Origin: Undaria pinnatifida
Lineage: Eukaryota > Sar > Phaeophyceae > Laminariales > Alariaceae
Direction of reading: 5' to 3'
DNA: 64,000 bases
NCBI GenBank assembly: GCA_012845835.1
Contig: JABAKD010000020.1
Span: 19,637,606 to 19,701,605 of the forward strand
The stretch's first letter is position 1; every line of letters begins with the position of its first letter. The notes under the pieces are model-generated. The model was not told the origin of the DNA. It made no database searches and saw only the letters and a list, made by a program, of their open reading frames with translations. This document shows, piece after piece, positions 47,101 through 56,016 of the stretch. The position numbers and the translations under genes were made by a program.

Positions 47101-50100
47101 GCACGCAGCATGGCAGAGCACGGCAAAGCACAGCGCTTCGCTCTGCTGAGCTAGCGCTGCGGTGCGCTGCTGAGCTGAGCTGCAGGGCATCGCAAGGCAC
47201 TGCACGGCGCTGCGTTGCTGTGAGCTATAGCGCTGCGATGGGGTGCTGGCCGGTGTGGAGCTGATGAGCCAAGCAAGCCCAGATCTCAGCTGATGAAACT
47301 TCGTCGTGTACAACACAGCTACCATGGTGGGAATCAAAGAAAAACTAAAGCTGGACCGTTCCGCAACTTGAATGCACAGGCGGCAAATTAGCGGCAAATG
47401 GTAGGAAGTTCAACCTACTAGACAAAAAGGGAGAAAAAATCGCGAAAAAGTTCAAAATCGTGTTGGCAGAAAAACCAAATTTGCAGGAAGCAGCTGGAAG
47501 GTCAAGAAACAACTGGCAAAACACAAACAATAAAGGCCGAGCAAGAAACCAAAGAAAAGCTGGACCGTTCCGCAAGTAGGCTGGACCGTCCGACCCTGGA
47601 GATGCCAGGGATGCACCAACCGAGCGCTTTCAGCAAAAATATCTAAGTAAGTCTATTACTCTGGTAGGGGGTGGGGAAGGAGGGGGCGTTGGGGGGTGGG
47701 GGGGGGGTGATTTGGGCTAAAGCATGGATGGCTAGAAAGATAATGAGGTGATATCAACTGCGTGGTAGTGTTTATTACTCTGGCAGATTTTGATTTTAGG
47801 TGGGACGTTTGAACAAGAGGGAGGGGGGGGGAAATATATATTATAAAAAATGAAAATACACTCAAGCTGTGAGATCGAAGATTTTGTCGAACTCATCTTT
47901 GCAAGCTGTGTGTGATACTCCGATCGCGCGTATTACGGGTTGTGTGTCCTCATTAAGGATATGTGGCAAGCACGGAGCACGGAGGCGGCGGGGGCAGAAA
48001 AAGCGGGGCAGCGGTCGATAGAATGATACAACGTGCTAAAGCTACAAGTACAACTACATCACGCATACAGAGTTACATTGCGCACGGCAGTTTGTTTAAT
48101 ACTGGTAGTTGATGATGTGTTCATGACATTGTCTTCGAGGAAACCCCCGTAGAACCGGTACTTCGCGATATTAATGCTGTACAACACCAGGCACGTACGA
48201 GTACGTACGGCTTTATCTATTTACGAGTGTTGCGCGGATCACGATGTCCTACGAATCGAAACTTTAGAATACCAGTACGAGCCGATACACAGCCTGGGTA
48301 GCGTCATACATTCCCCTCGATCAAGGTTTGTTTATGTTTGTCCTGCACAGGCAGGTGTATATCATGCATGCTCAATTTGAACGTCGACGACAAACAATGC
48401 CCGTGCGTGTGGGAGAACGACGACGGAGCAATGTTATTAACAGTCCTCATGTTCACATTCAGCATTGAGAGGATTGAGAGGGGGGTACTGGTATGTATGT
48501 AACGCATTCGGGGCTGCCAACAGCGCCAACTGAGGCAATGCCTATCCTCGCTTCTAGAACAATTACGTACGAAACTTTATTGAAGTAAAGGGTATCATTA
48601 CGTATACTACTACTACTACTACTACCACTACTACTACCACTACTACTACTATTAATACTCCTGCTACTACTACTAATATTAATACTACAAATATTAATAC
48701 TACTACTGCTACTACTACTACTACTACTACTGCTGCTGCTGTGTCGTACAAATGAACTCATGCTATTATTAATGGATTATTACTTGGAAGTAGCTGCCGT
48801 TACCGTCGTCATCATCATCATCATCACCATCACCATCATCATCATGATCATCATCATGATGGTCATCATCATCCTTAGCGGGGCGGCAGTTATTAAGGTA
48901 CGCGTGTTGCACTACAGATACAAGTAGTAGCTCCAAGTACCTGGTAGACTATACCTACTGGCTGCAGTACAACAGAAAGAAGAAGAGCAAAAAACACGAC
49001 GAAAACGTCGACACAAAAATATCAAACACGTTTTTCGGCTGACGCAATGCAACGCAGAGTGCAATGGCAACGCCCAGCAGTTTTATTTCTTGTGGGCTAT
49101 CCGCAACAATCGCCGCACACACATCCGAGGTCGATCGAGATCTGTGCTGGTAAAAATAACGGCCGATGGTGCAAGCCGGTTGTTTGGTGCGCGGAGAGAT
49201 GCGCAGCAGCGGCACAGCCTCGTCTGTCGGCAGTACCACAGCCTACCAAAACGGCGGCTTTGGGAAGGTCTCGTCGAGGCCGTTCTACTATATAACGCCG
49301 GGGGGGAGGCGCACACAACGGAAACAATGGTGGCTTGCTTGGGAAGATCCCGTCGATACCTATTAATATATCATTCTGTCATTGACCCGAACTTCGTCGA
49401 ACTCACGGCTGAGGTCCATAAAATATTTGTATACTTCGAAGTATAAAATATCACAACGATGGACGACGCTTCCTTTACGACGAAAGGTAAGACCCATAGC
49501 GGCCCCGCAGCCAGTCCAGCTCGGGTGCGTCACCCTCTTGGATACGGGGCCACCACAGGCGTCCATCAATAGCCGCGCTCTGGACAGTACGAGGGGCGAC
49601 CTCTGGAGGTCACCGTGAGCACCGCACTCCCCAGGGGATACTCCAGGCGCGAGAAGTGAGACGTATGCACCGGTCTGGACCTGGCACATCGTAGACTGAC
49701 TCCCGATTTCACTTTTATATGTTTCTGGTGGAGGCATGACTTGCGTCAGCTGTGATGTAGACTATGCGTGTACCACCTTAGGTTTGTGTTTTTTCCCTGG
49801 GGTATTCCTCAGCTCCAGAGTGACTGGAGCCTGTCCTGAGACCACGGACTTGATTATGCGAGTTGATGTGAGAACAACAACAGCACAAATTACCTACTCT
49901 GTACTTCGTCTGAGGTGTGTGAGGGCGTGATATCTCGTGTGTTACGAGGTATATGATGGGTGCAGAAACAGGCAAAAGCCCCAACGGAAACGTACTTTCG
50001 TGTTTTCATTATCTCTAGACTAGGTATTTAAAAGCCCTGTTGTTGGAAACGTGTTCTCGCCGTACTTGCGTTCTCTCTAGTACCTGGTATCTGTGGTTTA

Positions 50101-51705
50101 GACAGATAGGCGGGGATCAAACAAACACGCACAAGAGTCAGTGCGGGGTGCCCGTACAGCAGTATGCAACACCAGGTAAGAATCTGCTATTACTTCTGGC
50201 CAGGCTGGAATTTATTCTTACGTAAGGCAGGGTGTCCCACACTATTTTCAGCACAAAAGAGGCCAAGTTCATACCTACCTGGTACTTTCGTCTAAAACCC
50301 GAGCCTGACATTCTTCAAAACTTTCAAATTAGTAGACTAGTCTATAGACTATACCCGGTGATGCCGCGTGCTGTAAGTGCAAAACGCAACGCGTAATATT
50401 TGTAGATGCGTAGGGTTAGGGAAAGGTTCCGGTAAAGGGCAGCAACCCCCTCGACCTTCAGTTACAAAAACAAACATACCACTTTGTGCGCTCGCAAGTT
50501 GCTTGCAAGGCTCCATATGCTTGCCCGTGGAACAGGGGGGTGGGTGGGTGTACGGGGGCGTCGGGGGGGGGGGGATGTCGATGATACATCATAGAACGGA
50601 AACGTTGCTGACGTACGAGACTCAAGTCAGCGTTCTTCTAGATTGGTTCAAGATTTTAGCAGACAGGGCGGGTTTCATTCTATTCTATTTTTGTGTGTAC
50701 ACACAAGATGCATGAAGAAGCAGCAGCAGCGGCAGCAGAAAGCGACCAAGGGGAAAAAAACCCCACCCTCTGCAGCAGCGTAGATAGCAATGGGTTACAC
50801 CCCTAAATATACCAAAGCGTGCTCTAGTACGAGTACGCTGCTGCTGCAGCCAATATATAACATGCCGGTACGTACGAGCATGATTCCGAAACAACCATCA
50901 CCAGAGCGGAATCATCGCCGGCGGCAGTGTTATTCTTTTACGCAGTATAGACTATATTATAGTAGTGAAAAAAGACCCACTTGTTCTTGTTTGAATCTAT
51001 GAGCAGCCGCTTGAGCTCCTCCCTCGTCTCCTCCGGCAGCACCCTCCAGGCCTGAAGTAGCACAGCAAGCAGGAGGGATGAACGCAAGAGGCAGGCGCGG
51101 CGTTGCTGTTGTTGTTGTTGTTGTTGTTGTTGGATTCTTGCTGAACTGACTGAGTTCGTGCGTTTGCACTACCACGACTACTTACTGCTGTGCACACATG
51201 ATACACGATGACTTCACTCACCACAATCATCATCGGGAAACAACATATTATACACGAAAAAAAAAACTGTAAACAATTCTGGGCTTGGGTCATGCCAACT
51301 AGAGGAAAGACACAGAGCAACGAATGCCACCCAAGCTGCGGTGCTCATCATGGCATGCTAGGGGGGGGGGGGCTCTCGAGCCTCCAAGCTTTGCGGTCTG
51401 TTTCTTTGATTTGGGGGGGGGGGTGCTTTCAAATCTTTCTGACTCGAACGGTTTTCACAACCCTCTCTGATTGAAGGGCTTGAAAAAAAATCATGTCATG
51501 TGTCGGCAGAGATAGACGTCACGAGGATCGACGGAGAGCAACCACCCACCTCGACAATGCAATTCATCGTCGCCTCGGGGGACACGCTCGCCACCCACGG
51601 CTGGGCTTTCCCCTCCACGAGGGGCCTGCTGGAGGGGTCCATAAGCTTCTCCGGCGTAACCGCGCTGAGAGGGCGCCCTCCGACTTGCTCCTTGATGGTC
51701 TTCAT
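30516..51705 (-). CDS. Sedoheptulose-7-phosphate cyclase (EEVS/DDGS-type, dehydroquinate synthase superfamily)
   Basis: NAD-dependent sugar-phosphate cyclase, probably making a C7 cyclitol from sedoheptulose 7-phosphate, as in mycosporine, gadusol or validamycin-type pathways. Core exons: 45160-44886, 39189-39095, 36374-36060, 35215-35096, 33580-33486, 32609-32387, 30692-30516 (TAG). All join in phase with GT-AG borders. Two phase-compatible upstream exons, 51711-51550 (ATG at 51705) and 51051-50981, give a 508-aa product. Core motifs by that numbering: RRRFIVIDEAVENLYG at 160-175; RREPILAIGGGVLLDIVG (221-238), the NAD loop; RVPTTLLSLVDASVGVKNG (252-270); NRVGTFYAP (283-291). Expected zinc ligands are E315 in NGLGEIMK, H382 in DYGHTFS and H398 in MHGEAV; K318 is kept. 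The C-terminus has HRHGKQRVPLL and GHAVCVND, typical of this subfamily and not of shikimate-pathway DHQS. Product choice between EEVS and DDGS needs alignment. The catalytic core looks intact. Confidence 0.92.
32995..33112 (-). mobile_element. SINE family 1, diverged fragment
   Basis: CAAAAAGTCCCTACGA, ACGAGTATGCACTCGG and a decayed B box follow the order of the better SINE 1 copies. It lies in the intron between the 33580-33486 and 32609-32387 cyclase exons. Confidence 0.55.
33137..33275. repeat. Cluster of TACCCGGGTA palindromes
   Basis: At least seven copies of TACCCGGGTA or one-base variants in about 140 bp, spaced irregularly and separated by different sequences. It is therefore not a simple tandem repeat. 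It lies in a cyclase intron. Confidence 0.85.
34605..34927 (-). repeat. Two copies of the GATGAGT end motif plus a hAT fragment
   Basis: 34,609-34,668 and 34,755-34,807 both read AACGTCAGCTGTGAGTTCGA ... GCAAGCTGCG, the reverse of the motif at 0.9 and 1.4 kb. 34,819-34,927 carries GGGTCGGGTCAGG and GACCCGTGAACAGCCCTG, a truncated relative of the 17.4-kb MITE. Confidence 0.7.
36430..38095 (-). pseudogene. LINE C-terminal remnants, two pieces in tandem
   Basis: Non-LTR retrotransposon debris on the minus strand. From 38,080 to 37,800: a C-terminal tail (ESSEKTIAILGDRW, GGVSIRSRNG). From 37,790 to about 37,480: the region after the RT palm (DELPIVDQYTYLGVEISKDF, MNVIVPKLEYAGEVWEENA). From 37,126 to 36,870: a Cys/His segment (ATNMCPCGTTLESRTH followed by VGECEIY). 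From about 36,840 to 36,600: the same C-terminal tail again. Stops and frameshifts separate them. The order tail-thumb-zinc finger-tail means the end of one copy lies upstream of a second, 5'-truncated copy. It sits in the cyclase intron upstream of the 36374-36060 exon. Confidence 0.85.
38105..38152. repeat. (TAC)n microsatellite
   Basis: About 15 TAC units, at the 5' side of the minus-strand LINE debris. Confidence 0.95.
39520..39800. repeat. GATC/TAGATC-rich repeat
   Basis: AGATCATGATACAGATCAAA, then TAGACCTTCTAGATCATCTA and ACAGATAGTCTA, in two tandem copies (about 39,540-39,600 and 39,596-39,652). TGATCTAGATCA-type palindromes follow. Similar sequence at 14.8-15.0 and 20.7-20.9 kb suggests a dispersed family. 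Confidence 0.75.
40814..41636 (-). mobile_element. TIR element, copy 2, inverted relative to 16.1 kb
   Basis: Ends CTGGTTGGTTCAAGT and ACTTGAACTCGCCTG. The interior matches the 16,053-16,827 element in reverse order, with a C-run insertion near 41,025. It lies in a cyclase intron. No transposase. Confidence 0.8.
42349..42728 (+). mobile_element. TRIM retrotransposon, complete, 380 bp
   Basis: LTRs 42349-42436 and 42643-42728 start TGTT, end AACA and are nearly identical. Two bases after the left LTR comes TGGCGTCGTCGAC, a plausible primer-binding site. A tRNA-like 3' end, GGGTTCAAATCCCACATCCA then CCA, follows at 42,475-42,498. The right LTR is preceded by a purine tract, AGGGGGGGAGAG. The internal 206 bp has no ORF. 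It lies in a cyclase intron. Confidence 0.85.
43490..43737 (+). mobile_element. TRIM, 3' part with right LTR
   Basis: Shares the tRNA-like GGGTTTGAATCCCACCATCC, the middle (CCCATGTCGAACTTGAAAAA), the purine tract and an LTR at 43655-43737. The left LTR is missing or unrecognisable; 42,885-42,990 may be a decayed relic of it. Confidence 0.75.
43828..44200. repeat. Microsatellite (TA)n and 12-bp minisatellite
   Basis: (TA)n at 43,828-43,849; (TAATAC)n at 44,036-44,065; CTACTCCTCAA units repeated about seven times at 44,123-44,190, next to duplicated GTGGTTGTTACT segments. Confidence 0.9.
45225..45770 (-). repeat. Dispersed repeat C, copy 2
   Basis: CAGCTGTGAGATCGAATGTT, AACTCATCTTTGCAAGCTGT, GATACTCCGATCGCGCG, GGGTCAACAGGGTGATG, GGAAACTATAGAACCCG, a long G run at 45,566-45,580 and TATATCCTGTAAGTCGTA, in the same order as 57.8-58.5 kb. 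It begins just upstream of the 45160 acceptor of the cyclase gene. A further G-rich relic follows at 45,780-46,090. Confidence 0.85.
46107..46930. repeat. Direct duplication of about 400 bp
   Basis: GACGCCGCCCGCTACGCTCG, GATAATGCCAAGAG, CACGTTCTGA.CGGCAGTA and AGCAAAAAGACGAGTACACA occur in this order twice, from about 46,107 and from about 46,490. The copies differ by substitutions and indels. Confidence 0.8.
47095..47530 (-). repeat. Dispersed repeat B, copy 2
   Basis: Reverse complement of 24,236-24,655 with several indels. The GCTGAGCT/AGCTCAGC palindromes are conserved. Confidence 0.8.
47640..47965 (-). repeat. Dispersed repeat C, copy 3, partial
   Basis: G-rich stretch, then GAAAATACACTCAAGCTGTG, CGAACTCATCTTTGCAAGCT and ACTCCGATCGCGCG as in the other copies. 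Confidence 0.8.
48595..48870. repeat. (TAC)n and (ATC)n microsatellites
   Basis: TACTAC with TTAATA interruptions at 48,600-48,745, then ATCATCATC at 48,805-48,870. The Ser/Val-rich frames across them are repeat artefacts. Confidence 0.95.
49650..49890 (+). repeat. Dispersed repeat A, copy 4, 5'-shortened
   Basis: Begins at TCCAGGCGCGAGAAGTGAGA and runs to TGAGAACAACAACAGC. The 5' half is replaced by unrelated sequence (49,440-49,645), which has exon-like base composition but no supported gene. Confidence 0.8.
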
Positions 51706-51711
51706 GTCGCA
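50981..51711 (-). CDS. Candidate N-terminal exons of the cyclase gene
   Basis: Two minus-strand exons, 51711-51550 (162 bases, phase 0, donor GAG/gtgggt) and 51051-50981 (71 bases, acceptor CTTCAG, donor AA/gtgggt, leaving phase 2). The first reads MKTIKEQVGGRPLSAVTPEK and PWVASVSPEATMNCIVE; the second AWRVLPEETREELKRLL. The phase left open is exactly that needed by the first core cyclase exon at 45160, on the same strand with no other recognised gene between them. No family is recognised, and they could belong to a separate upstream gene. Confidence 0.5.
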
Positions 51712-52387
51712 CTGCTATCGGAAACGTATAGCGAACTTTTTGCCTTGCACCACGTTGATCTCTGAGACTGCTTGCCGAGAGTGTGCTGGGGGTAGGTTCC
51801 GAGGGGAGCTGGGACTGCCTGCTTGTAGGTGAAGCTGGGAGGGAGAGTGGGGTGGCAGGAGAGGGGGAGGGTGGACGGCACAGGTACGTGGCTTGTTGTA
51901 CGGTATGGGCGGCAGAAAAACTGAACTCGGATGAAGTGCGTGGCGTTGATCGTGGAACCAAACCAACTTTCATATGAACGTCGCTGATTCGTCGAAAGTT
52001 ACGCCGCAAAAAACAGTGGAAACCTGCGCGGGGCACAGGATACAGTTTATCGGCAGTGGCTAGACAGCACAATGCACAGACAGCAGAGTCAGTACGTCAG
52101 TATGTGCAGCAGGTTGGTCGCTAGATGTCGCTAGGTCGCGGGTGTCATATAGGAAGGATGCAACACCGCCAACCAACCACCATAGCAATCTTTTAATTCT
52201 TTCTTGCTTCCACCATCGTAAGTATGCGGGCCCCCGGAGCTGTTGATGCTCAACTTGTGTGTCACACGTCAATAGCACATCAAAATCATGAAAGGAATGG
52301 ACCCTGATTTGTTTTTTGAATCCATGATTCTTGCGCATGGTTGATGTGCATATGATCATGCGGACTCTGCCCTCTCTGCTGCTTGCT
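51712..52387. other. Upstream of the cyclase start, no gene seen
   Basis: Should hold the promoter if 51705 is the true start. No recognisable element. Open frames here are out of phase with each other and proline-rich by composition. Confidence 0.4.
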
Positions 52388-52612
52388 TTTTTTTTTTTTT
52401 TTTTTTTTTATCCTCCGGCGGATGGGGAAAAATAAAGCTTTAGCTCACCACACTTCCGCGTATTTTCATACGCGTCGTGTGTCGATTTAACTCAGTTGCT
52501 TTCGCAGCCCAACGCTAGCTGGCGCACCCTTCGAGTCCCATTGTAGGTATAGCGTAAGCTGTCCCTATCATTGGTCCTCGTTACAACCCCGGCAGCGCAA
52601 GCTGCCGTTGTA
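52388..52612 (-). mobile_element. SINE family 2, copy 2
   Basis: T run at 52388-52409, TCCTCCGGCGGATGGGGAAA, CAACGCTAGCTGGCGCACCC, ending CCGGCAGCGCAAGCTGCCG. Close match to the 21.8-kb copy. Confidence 0.9.
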
Positions 52613-52952
52613 TACGGGTGCGTGTGTATGTCGACCCGGCCTGTCCCCTGAGGGTCAGGTTCGGTGGAGATAGCCACCCGGAATGTCATCTTTCCGGGTA
52701 GTGTGGGACTTGCGCAAGCTCACCCACTAACAAAACCCCTGGCCATGGGAGATAGCCTTCCGCCGGACTTGGTCCAGTTACGGTCCACCCTACCCATTCG
52801 GGCGTTGGTCCGTTGCTGTGCTGCTGCTGCTGCTGCTTGCTGTTGTTGGTGTCGTTGCTTGAAGCTTGTAAAAGGCTTACCCCGCCCTTGCGGATCAGAT
52901 TTTGAATCCAGACTCCTCCTCCTCCTGCAGCTGTTGCATACATACCTGTTAT

Positions 52953-53593
52953 CATTTTTTTTTTTTTTTTTCACACTTCTCTAGTCTATACTTTCCAGCT
53001 TCTGGACAAGCCGCGGTCAAGGAACATGCACAGAAGGGAGTGAGAGCAGCACCAGCAGTAGCAACGCACAGCAGCAGCAGCGGTGGCGGCTGCGGGGGGT
53101 GTCGTCCCTTTTTCCCCCCGATTCTTGCTTCTTTTCTTTTTCATCCTCCACAGGCGGATGGGGAAAAATAAAGCTTAATTTTACTAGTAGTCTAAGCTCA
53201 CCACACTTTCTTCCACTTATTATTTTCGTACACACGTCGTCTGTCGATATAATTCAATTGCCTTCGCAATCCAGCGCTAGGTGGCGTGTCCTTCGTTCGG
53301 TTCCCACTACAGCGATGGCGTGGTGAGCTGTCCCTATCGGCGGTCCTCGCTTGCCTTCAATTTTTATTGCGCATAAGGTTCAGCAATCCCACTGCTCGTC
53401 GATTTTTCATGGAGTGTAGTTGCTAACTCACGCTCTTCTCGCGCTTTTTCCGCAAGTCAATGTGAGCCTGTGTGAGCACAATAAAAAGTCCCTACGAATT
53501 TATACGAGTACAGTAAGCACTCGGAGAGACTCGAACTCACGAAACTGACCTATTAGACTACTACTGTATAGTACCAGGCTTGAGGATAACCAG
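52953..53593 (-). mobile_element. SINE family 1 split by a SINE family 2 insertion
   Basis: T run at 52953, TTCCAGCTTCTGGACAAGCC, a CAG-rich insertion near 53,020-53,090, then at 53,137-53,349 a SINE 2 copy. SINE 1 then resumes with TTGCCTTCAATTTTTATTGC through the tRNA-like head to GGATAACCAGAT. CTTGCTT and CTTGCCTT flank the inserted SINE 2 and look like its target duplication. Confidence 0.85.
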
Positions 53594-53670
53594 ATATTCA
53601 TGCCTCCACCAGAAACATATAAAAAAAGTGAAATCGGGAGTCATCCTACGAAGTGCCAGGTCCATGCTGG

Positions 53671-54730
53671 TAGGCTATGCTCCCATTCTCGACAAGAGCA
53701 CCAGCGAAAAGGATTTCTTTTGGAGTTCACTTGACGAGGTGGTCAAGGGGGTACCCAGTAGGGACCACCTACAATGTCCTGATGGACGCAAAATTTCAAT
53801 GCTCGTACGGGTATGGGCCCGGGTATGAGAGGGATCGTCGGGTGGACCGACAGCAAGGTATTAGGTGCATACATACGGACGTGACGAGCTGAACGACAAC
53901 GAAGAGCGACCATTGATTCACGCAACTGATAACAAACTCGCCCTCAACACGTACTATGCTACAGATGCTCGTGGTATATCGTACACGTTTCAGAGTTCTA
54001 ACCGAGGAAAGGCCCAGTACAAGTACAGGCTTGACTATTTCCTTCCTTTCTTTTTTCGTTTTTTGTTTCGCTTTTTCTCTTTTCTTTCCTTTCCTTTCGA
54101 TCATTTTATCTTTTTTTCTTTTCTTTGTTTTTTTTCTCCAATTAATTGACTTGCGTCTGTCGTGCGTATGCGTCGTGATAGATACTACGTGTAATATATA
54201 CATACGTGGTAGTTTTTTTTTTTTTTTTTTTTAATCCTCCGGCGGATGGGGAAAAATAAAGCTTTAGCTCACCACACTTCCGCGTATTTTCATACGCGTC
54301 GTGTGTCGATTTAACTCAGTTGCTTTCGCAGCCCAACGCTAGCTGGCGCACCCTTCGAGTCCCATTGTAGGTATAGCGTAAGCTGTGGTAGTCTTTCGTG
54401 GGTGGCCAGCGGTGTAGTCGGCTTCACCAGGCGTGAGTAATCTGTCCTGTGACCACGGACTTCATTATGCGAGTGAATGTGAGAACAACAACAAAACAAC
54501 TATGAGACGTATGCACCAGTAGACTATGGACCTGGCACATGGTAGGCTGACTCCCGATTTCACTTTTATATATTTCTGGTGGAGGCATGAATTGCGTCAG
54601 CTGTGTTATATGCGTGTACCACCTTGGGTTCAGTAGTGTGTTTTTTCCTGGGGTATTCCTCAGCTCCAGAGTAACTGGAACCTGTCCTGTGACCACGGAC
54701 TTGTTTATGCGAGTTTATGTGAGAACAACG

Positions 54731-54767
<37 letters not shown>

Positions 54768-55878
54768 CTGACAGGGCAAGTGGATAGACGATTGATACGT
54801 AATGAAACTGTGCGGACCCCACCTAAGGAGAACGCTGAGTCGGACCACAATCTCGTAATCGCAAATATTCGCCTTTTGGGCCGCATCGCACCACATCGTC
54901 CAAAGAGTCATGAAAAACCGGCGAGCTATTGATCTACCAAGATTAATGGCGGACCCGCATCTCCGGATGAAATTGCAAAACGCGAGAGCAGCCAAGCTTG
55001 CCTCCCCGATGATACTCGGTACTAATGCCGGAAGCGTTGATGACATGACCTCATTTCTGACCGAGACGCTACTGTCGAATGCGGCCGACAAAGCGCCCCC
55101 TATTCGGCCCAAACAAGTACCGAGGGGCTGGTGTGCGACCGAGGAGACGAACGCGGAGTTGAACGCACGATGTCAGGATAGGGAAGACGCGAGGAAACGG
55201 GTCCGTTCTGCTCCAAACCATCGTGGTCTACGGCGAGCCTTGAAGGCGGCCACCAAACAGCTGAAACGCACGCGGGCGGAAGCTGTAGAGAGGTTCTTCG
55301 AAGATTACGTTAGCCAACTCGAAGGGCGTACAGGTATCCGAAAAAGTGATCAATTTGGCTTCTACAAACACCTCAGGGGGATGGATGTGGAAGGGAAGAG
55401 GGCGTTTAACTCGCAGTACATCAAAGACGAGGAAGGTCGATTGCTGCGGGATAATGCCCTCATCCGCGAGCGGTGGGTGAGGTGGTTTCACAAACTGCTT
55501 AACACCAAGTCGCCGACCCTTGACCCGAGCATTGAGGACGAGCTTAGGCGGTGGCCCCCGTGCAGACCACTGGACAATGTCACGTCCAGGTACGAAGTAG
55601 AGGAGGCGATCCGTGCGTTGGCGAACCGAAAGGCGGTAGGGCCCGATGGTCTCCCGGCCGAGGTCTTGAAGGTTTTGGCCGAAGAAGAATTGAACACTCT
55701 CGCCAAGTTCCACGATATCATCGTCGCTGCGTGGAGAGGAGGTGGCTTGCCGCAACAATGGAGAGATGCAACGATTAAGGTGCTTCACAAGAAGAAAGAC
55801 CGGACTGAGTGTGGCAGTTATCGTGGCATCTCCCTCGTGGCTCACGCCGGCAAAGTACTCCTTGAAGTCATCGGCTAG
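53671..55878 (+). pseudogene. LINE with endonuclease and partial RT, interrupted
   Basis: Non-LTR retrotransposon remnant. Endonuclease pieces: GYAPILDKSTSEKDFFWSSL at 53,671, YGRDELNDNEERPLIHATDN at 53,868, GISYTFQSSNRGKAQY to about 54,038, then after a 730-bp insertion ESDHNLVIANI at 54,836, the C-terminal SDH motif of EEP endonucleases. A frame change near 54,900 leads to an open frame 54910-55878 with the RT start: ALANRKAVGPDGLPAEVLK, ATIKVLHKKKDRTECGSYRG. It stops at VLLEVIG, well before the catalytic YxDD motif, where inverted gag-like sequence begins. It cannot encode an active RT. Confidence 0.9.
54039..54767 (+). mobile_element. Repeat A with a SINE 2 inside, inserted in the LINE
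   Basis: The LINE endonuclease reading breaks at ...AQYKYRLDY and resumes after the (AAC)n run at 54,768. The insert is repeat A copy 5: CCAATTAATTGACTTGCGTC at 54,137 to ACAACAACAAC. It is itself split at 54,213-54,387 by a SINE 2 copy with T run and TCCTCCGGCGGATGGGG; TGGTAGT on both sides is the likely target duplication. The segment 54,430-54,500 shows a small internal rearrangement of repeat A. A 75-bp inverted fragment of repeat A also lies at 53,594-53,668, at the 5' break of the LINE. Confidence 0.85.
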
Positions 55879-56016
55879 GATGGGCTTAAGATCCGGCGCG
55901 AAGAGGTTGACTGCGTTCCGGAGTTTTGTCTTCCACACGCGAACACCCTGCTGCCCCGAGAAGGTCCTAACGGCGTTCAGCATGCGGTGGAGCCCGGAGC
56001 TTGATGATTCCGCCAT
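55871..56016 (-). pseudogene. gag-like N-terminal fragment
   Basis: On the minus strand an ATG at 56016 opens MAESSSSGLHRMLNAVRTFS, then VWKTKLRNAVNLFAPDLKPI, which runs straight into antisense LINE sequence near 55,871. The pattern (short N-terminus, Trp, KLRNAV) resembles gag starts of LTR retrotransposons, but this is judged from style alone. Confidence 0.45.

Noticed and set aside
48459-48761. Ser-rich and Val-rich frames
   Set aside because: Translation of a TAC microsatellite.
55228-56016. 262-codon minus-strand open frame
   Set aside because: Most of it is the antisense of the LINE RT frame; only the first ~50 codons (56016-55871) look like real, gag-like protein.
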